The notes under the pieces: model-generated | Seen by the model: only the letters and a program-made list of their open reading frames with translations | What the model was told of the DNA's origin: nothing | The model's database searches: none | Made by a program: the position numbers and the translations under genes | Part shown: piece after piece, positions 46,464 to 50,695 of the stretch | Position numbering within the stretch: the first letter of the stretch is position 1 | How the letters are laid out: each line of letters opens with the position of its first letter | From: Bacteroides finegoldii DSM 17565 | GTDB taxonomy: Bacteria; Bacteroidota; Bacteroidia; Bacteroidales; Bacteroidaceae | Direction of reading: 5' to 3' | Length of the DNA: 50,695 bases | NCBI RefSeq assembly: GCF_000156195.1 | Contig: NZ_GG688320.1 | Location: 272,025 to 322,719, forward strand

Positions 46464-47252
46464 ATGAAATTAGTAAAGCCTAAAAAGTTTCTCGGACAGC
46501 ACTTTCTGAAAGATTTGAAAGTAGCTCAGGATATTGCCGATACGGTCGACACCTTTCCCGAACTGCCCATTTTAGAGGTAGGACCGGGTATGGGCGTACT
46601 GACTCAATTTCTGGTGAAGAAAGACCGGCTGGTAAAAGTCGTAGAAGTTGACTATGAATCGGTTGCTTATCTCCGCGAAGCCTATCCGTCACTGGAAGAC
46701 CATATTATTGAAGACGATTTCCTGAAGATGAATCTTCACCGGTTGTTTGATGGGAAACCTTTCGTTCTGACCGGTAATTACCCGTATAATATCTCCAGCC
46801 AAATCTTTTTCAAGATGTTGGATAATAAGGATATCATTCCTTGTTGCACAGGTATGATCCAGAAAGAGGTTGCCGAACGTATTGCCGCCGGACCGGGAAG
46901 CAAAACATACGGTATTCTCAGCGTATTGATTCAAGCGTGGTACAAGGTGGAATATCTGTTTACTGTCAGCGAACACGTATTCAACCCGCCTCCCAAAGTC
47001 AAAAGTGCCGTTATCCGTATGACGCGCAACGAAGTCCAAGAGCTGGGATGCGACGAGAAGTTATTCAAGCAGGTGGTGAAAACCACCTTCAACCAACGGC
47101 GCAAGACTTTGCGCAATTCCATCAAACCGATCTTAGGCAAAGATTGTCCGTTGACAGAGGACTCATTATTCAATAAACGTCCGGAACAACTATCGGTAGA
47201 AGAATTTATCGACTTGACCAATAAAGTGGAAGAAGCACTGAAACAACAATGA
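46464..47252 (+). CDS. rsmA: 16S rRNA dimethyladenosine transferase RsmA (KsgA)
   Basis: RsmA dimethylates two adjacent adenosines near the 3' end of 16S rRNA late in 30S assembly. The 262-residue product has KKFLGQHFLKD, the SAM-binding VGPGMGVLT, the catalytic motif TGNYPYNIS (NYPY in place of the more common NLPY), and FNPPPKVKSAVIR. Its stop overlaps the mgtE start by four bases (ATGA), implying translational coupling. Confidence 0.96.
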   Translation: MKLVKPKKFLGQHFLKDLKVAQDIADTVDTFPELPILEVGPGMGVLTQFLVKKDRLVKVVEVDYESVAYLREAYPSLEDHIIEDDFLKMNLHRLFDGKPFVLTGNYPYNISSQIFFKMLDNKDIIPCCTGMIQKEVAERIAAGPGSKTYGILSVLIQAWYKVEYLFTVSEHVFNPPPKVKSAVIRMTRNEVQELGCDEKLFKQVVKTTFNQRRKTLRNSIKPILGKDCPLTEDSLFNKRPEQLSVEEFIDLTNKVEEALKQQ

Positions 47253-48589
47253 ACGAGGAATACATTGACACCGTAAAACACCTTATAGAGCAGAAAGACG
47301 CTGATAAGGTAAAAGAACTCCTCATCGACCTTCATCCGGCCGACATCGCTGAGTTATGCAATGACTTGAATGCGGAAGGAGCCAGATTCATTTATCGCTT
47401 GCTCGATAACGAAACGGCCGCCGACGTGCTGGTCGAAATGGACGAGGATGCACGTAAAGAGCTTCTCGAAATGCTTCCTTCGGAGACTATCGCCAAACGC
47501 TTTGTCGACTATATGGATACGGATGACGCCGTAGACCTGATGCGTGAACTTGACGAGGACAAGCAGGAAGAAGTTCTTTCGCATATCGAAGACATCGAAC
47601 AGGCAGGAGATATTGTCGACTTGTTGAAATACGACGAAAATACCGCCGGCGGTTTGATGGGTACGGAAATGGTACTTGTCAACGAGAACTGGAGTATGCC
47701 CGAGTGTCTGAAAGAGATGCGACAACAAGCGGAGGAGCTGGATGAGATCTATTATGTATATGTCATCGACGACGACGAACGTTTGCGTGGTATCTTCCCA
47801 CTCAAGAAAATGATTACTTCTCCATCCGTGTCCAAAGTAAAGCATGTGATGCAGAAAGATCCGATTTCCGTGCACGTAGACACTCCTATCGACGAAGTGG
47901 TACAAGCGATTGAGAAGTATGACTTGGTGGCTATTCCCGTTATCGACAGCATCGGGCGGCTCGTAGGACAAATCACTGTCGACGACGTCATGGATGAGGT
48001 TCGTGAACAGTCGGAACGTGATTACCAATTGGCTTCCGGTCTTTCGCAAGACGTAGAAACCGACGACAACGTACTCAAGCAGACTACTGCCCGTCTCCCC
48101 TGGTTATTGATCGGTATGCTCGGTGGTATCGGAAACTCCATGATTCTGGGTAACTTCGATTCAACCTTTGCCGCCCATCCTGAAATGGCACTCTATATCC
48201 CGCTTATCGGTGGTACAGGTGGAAATGTCGGAACACAATCTTCGGCTATCATCGTGCAAGGGCTGGCAAACAGCTCGCTGGATGCTAAAAACACATTCAA
48301 GCAAGTGACCAAAGAAGCGGTAGTGGCGTTAATCAATGCTACAATCATCTCTTTATTGGTATATACATATAATTTCATCCGCTTCGGCGCAACGGCTACG
48401 GTTACGTATTCCGTATCCATCAGTCTGTTTGCCGTAGTGATGTTCGCTTCTATTTTTGGAACACTCGTGCCAATGACGCTCGAAAAGCTAAAAATAGATC
48501 CCGCCATTGCAACGGGTCCCTTTATTGCCATCACAAATGACATTATCGGCATGATGTTGTACATGGGAATTACGGTTTTATTATCATAA
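47249..48589 (+). CDS. mgtE: Magnesium transporter MgtE
   Basis: The 446-residue protein has the cytoplasmic N-domain (about 1-125, helical repeats such as LHPADIAELCNDL), two CBS domains (about 130-250, HVMQKDPISVHVDTPIDEV) that sense Mg2+, and five membrane helices (from about 270) with IPLIGGTGGNVGTQSSAIIV and the late ATGPFIAITNDIIGMMLYM. This matches MgtE in length and order. Coupled to rsmA by overlap. Confidence 0.95.
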   Translation: MNEEYIDTVKHLIEQKDADKVKELLIDLHPADIAELCNDLNAEGARFIYRLLDNETAADVLVEMDEDARKELLEMLPSETIAKRFVDYMDTDDAVDLMRELDEDKQEEVLSHIEDIEQAGDIVDLLKYDENTAGGLMGTEMVLVNENWSMPECLKEMRQQAEELDEIYYVYVIDDDERLRGIFPLKKMITSPSVSKVKHVMQKDPISVHVDTPIDEVVQAIEKYDLVAIPVIDSIGRLVGQITVDDVMDEVREQSERDYQLASGLSQDVETDDNVLKQTTARLPWLLIGMLGGIGNSMILGNFDSTFAAHPEMALYIPLIGGTGGNVGTQSSAIIVQGLANSSLDAKNTFKQVTKEAVVALINATIISLLVYTYNFIRFGATATVTYSVSISLFAVVMFASIFGTLVPMTLEKLKIDPAIATGPFIAITNDIIGMMLYMGITVLLS

Positions 48590-48674
48590 AAACAGGCTAA
48601 ACAAAAAAAAATAAGCAAAATAGTATGAAGTAATCGTTTTATTTCATTAATTTGTGACCCAAAACTAATATACA

Positions 48675-50529
48675 ATGATGGACGCTCATGACACTAATCA
48701 ACCCTTGAACCAAGGGGAATTAGAAGAAGAAAAAAAAACAAGTCGAGGTTTCTGAAGCTATAACAGAGACTCCAACTGAAGAAGTTACTGCCGAAGTTCA
48801 AACTGAAGCAGCTCCTAAACCTGCTACAAAGGAAGATGTATTAAACCTATTAAAGGAGCTTGCACAGAATGCAGAAAATGCAAACAAGCAGGATATCGAT
48901 AATCTGAAACAATCATTCTACAAGTTACATAACGTCGAACTGGAAGCTGCTAAAAAGGAGTTCACAGATAACGGTGGAGCCATTGAGGATTTTGTTCCGC
49001 AAGAAGACCCGGAAGAAGAAGAATTCAAACGTCTGATGGGAGTTATCAAAGAAAAGCGAAGCAAAATGGCTGCCGAGTTAGAACGACAAAAAGAAGAAAA
49101 CCTACAAGTCAAACTTTCCATCATCGAAGAACTGAAGGAATTAGTAGAATCCGGAGATGACGCCAATAAATCTTACACCGAATTCAAAAAGCTGCAACAG
49201 CAGTGGAATGAGACAAAGCTGGTTCCGCAAGGCAAAGTAAATGAACTGTGGAAGAATTATCAATTATATGTAGAGAAATTCTACGACTTATTGAAGCTGA
49301 ACAACGAATTCCGCGAATATGACTTCAAGAAGAACTTGGAAATCAAGACTCACCTTTGCGAAGCTGCCGAAAAGTTGGCTGACGAAGAAGATGTTGTTTC
49401 CGCTTTCCACCAACTCCAAAAATTGCATCAGGAATTCCGTGATACGGGTCCGGTAGCCAAAGAGTTGCGTGATGAAATATGGAACCGCTTCAAGGCGGCT
49501 TCTACCGCTGTCAACCGTCGCCATCAGCAACATTTTGAAGCACTGAAGGAAACAGAACAGCACAATCTAGACCAAAAAACCGTTATCTGCGAAATCGTAG
49601 AAGCGATAGAATATAATGAACTGAAAACATTCTCTGCTTGGGAAAACAAGACTCAGGAAGTAATTGCATTGCAAAACAAATGGAAAACAATCGGTTTTGC
49701 ACCTCAAAAGATGAATGTGAAGATATTCGAACGTTTCCGTCATGCGTGTGATGACTTCTTCAAGAAAAAAGGAGAATTCTTCAAGAGCTTGAAAGAAGGA
49801 ATGAACGAAAATCTGGAAAAGAAAAAAGCACTGTGTGAGAAAGCGGAAGCCTTGAAAGACAGCACTGACTGGAAAGCTACTGCCGACGCTCTCACCAAAC
49901 TTCAAAAAGAGTGGAAAACTATCGGGCCGGTAGCCAAGAAACATTCGGATGCAGTATGGAAACGTTTCATTTCCGCTTGCGACTATTTCTTCGACCAGAA
50001 AAACAAAGCTACTTCTTCACAACGTTCTGTGGAAGTAGAGAACATGGAGAAAAAGAAAGCATTGATCGAAAAGCTGTCCGCCATCGAAGAAAACATGGAT
50101 ATGGAAGAAGCCAGTACACTTGTTCGGGAGTTAATGAAAGAATGGAACTCTATCGGTCATGTGCCATTCAAAGAGAAAGATAAACTTTACAAGCAATACC
50201 ACAGCTTGATTGACCAATTGTTTGATCGTTTCAACATCAACACTTCCAATAAGAAGCTAAGTAATTTCCGTTCTAACATCAGCAATATTCAAGGAAGTGG
50301 CCCGCAATCTTTATACAGAGAACGAGAAAAGCTGGTACGTGCTTATGAGAATATGAAGAACGAACTACAGACATATGAGAACAATCTGGGCTTCTTGACT
50401 TCCACTTCAAAGAAAGGTAGTAGCCTGTTAACTGAATTGAATCGCAAGGTAGACAAATTAAAAGCAGATCTGGACTTGGTTTTACAGAAAATCAAGGTAA
50501 TTGACGAATCAATAAAAACTGAAGAATGA
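48675..50529 (+). CDS. DUF349 coiled-coil protein, frameshifted at an A9 run
   Basis: DUF349 proteins are long helical repeat proteins of unknown function. At least five repeats are visible, marked by QQWNETKLVP, QEFRDTGPVA, NKWKTIGFAP, KEWKTIGPVA and KEWNSIGHVP. The natural start is the ATG at 48675 or 48678 giving MDAHDTNQPLNQGELEEEKK, but after nine A (48730-48738) this frame stops within eight codons. The next frame continues without a stop (QVEVSEAITETP...) into the DUF349 part; its first ATG is only at 49036. With eight A the protein would be one frame of about 617 residues. A sequencing indel, a real mutation or transcript slippage are all possible. Confidence 0.75.
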
Positions 50530-50646
50530 TCCGCTCACTGATTTGAGAAGATACAGGAAAGTAGTGTATCAGAATGCAGATTAACGGTAAATTATCGCAA
50601 AAGAATTCTATAAAATATTAGGGATATTCCTGAAATAGGAAAATTT

Positions 50647-50684
50647 AAGGCAACTACTTCATTGCGAATTAGTTGCCTTTTTTG
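50647..50684 (+). terminator. Terminator after the DUF349 gene
   Basis: AAGGCAACTA and TAGTTGCCTT form a perfect 10-bp stem around a 13-base loop, followed by TTTT and TGTATC. It lies about 118 nt past the stop codon; bases 50530-50646 show no gene. Confidence 0.75.
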
Positions 50685-50695
50685 TATCTTTAAGC

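Overview
The window is a continuous piece of a Bacteroides-type chromosome (Bacteroidales; species not assigned). The reasons are the Bacteroides promoter -7 element (TAnnTTTG) upstream of many genes, the scarcity of Shine-Dalgarno sequences, a fused murF-alr gene, a nuo operon lacking nuoE/F/G with nuoC and nuoD fused, a TonB-dependent receptor paired with a surface-type lipoprotein, a GSCFA protein, and dispersed intergenic repeats typical of the genus. No rRNA, tRNA, transposase, integrase or CRISPR array was found. Most of the window looks like core chromosome.

Left part (1-13700). On the minus strand are a GSCFA protein, murF-alr, tatA, tatC and a large nuclease-helicase, all closely spaced or overlapping. 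murF carries an in-frame insertion made of a repeat that is normally intergenic. Diverging from the GSCFA gene on the plus strand is dxs-trkA-trkH (isoprenoid precursor synthesis and potassium uptake), followed by a small exported protein of unknown function. At the extreme left, a promoter-like box followed by a hairpin and T-tract may make a short leader RNA.

Middle (13800-31000). An 11-gene plus-strand operon, nuoA-B-CD-H-I-J-K-L-M-N (ten reading frames for eleven subunits), encodes complex I without the NADH-oxidising module. It ends at a long palindromic terminator shared with a convergent multi-PAS sensor kinase. Next come a beta-helix-like lipoprotein and its TonB-dependent receptor; the receptor gene is interrupted by one in-frame amber codon.

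Right part (30900-50695). A minus-strand group encodes an ABC-type ATPase, a DUF4435/Toprim-like protein that overlaps it by 23 nt, and an MscS channel. The first two resemble the two-gene layout of PARIS/OLD-type defence. An EamA transporter, meaB, a DUF1573 protein and a 1907-residue alpha-2-macroglobulin-like protein follow. Between the last of these and pepD is a roughly 690-nt interval that looks empty at first, but holds a compact transcription unit with its own -7 box and terminator. It encodes two tandem peptides of exactly 30 residues each, both with an RKI segment and a WGY motif, and the first has a near-perfect AGGAGG ribosome binding site, unusual for this phylum. This is the best candidate here for something undescribed. 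The window closes with a YbhN-like membrane protein, rsmA, mgtE and a DUF349 coiled-coil gene whose N-terminal part is separated from the rest by a nine-A homopolymer frameshift.

All calls come from reading the sequence and recognising families; no database search was run.
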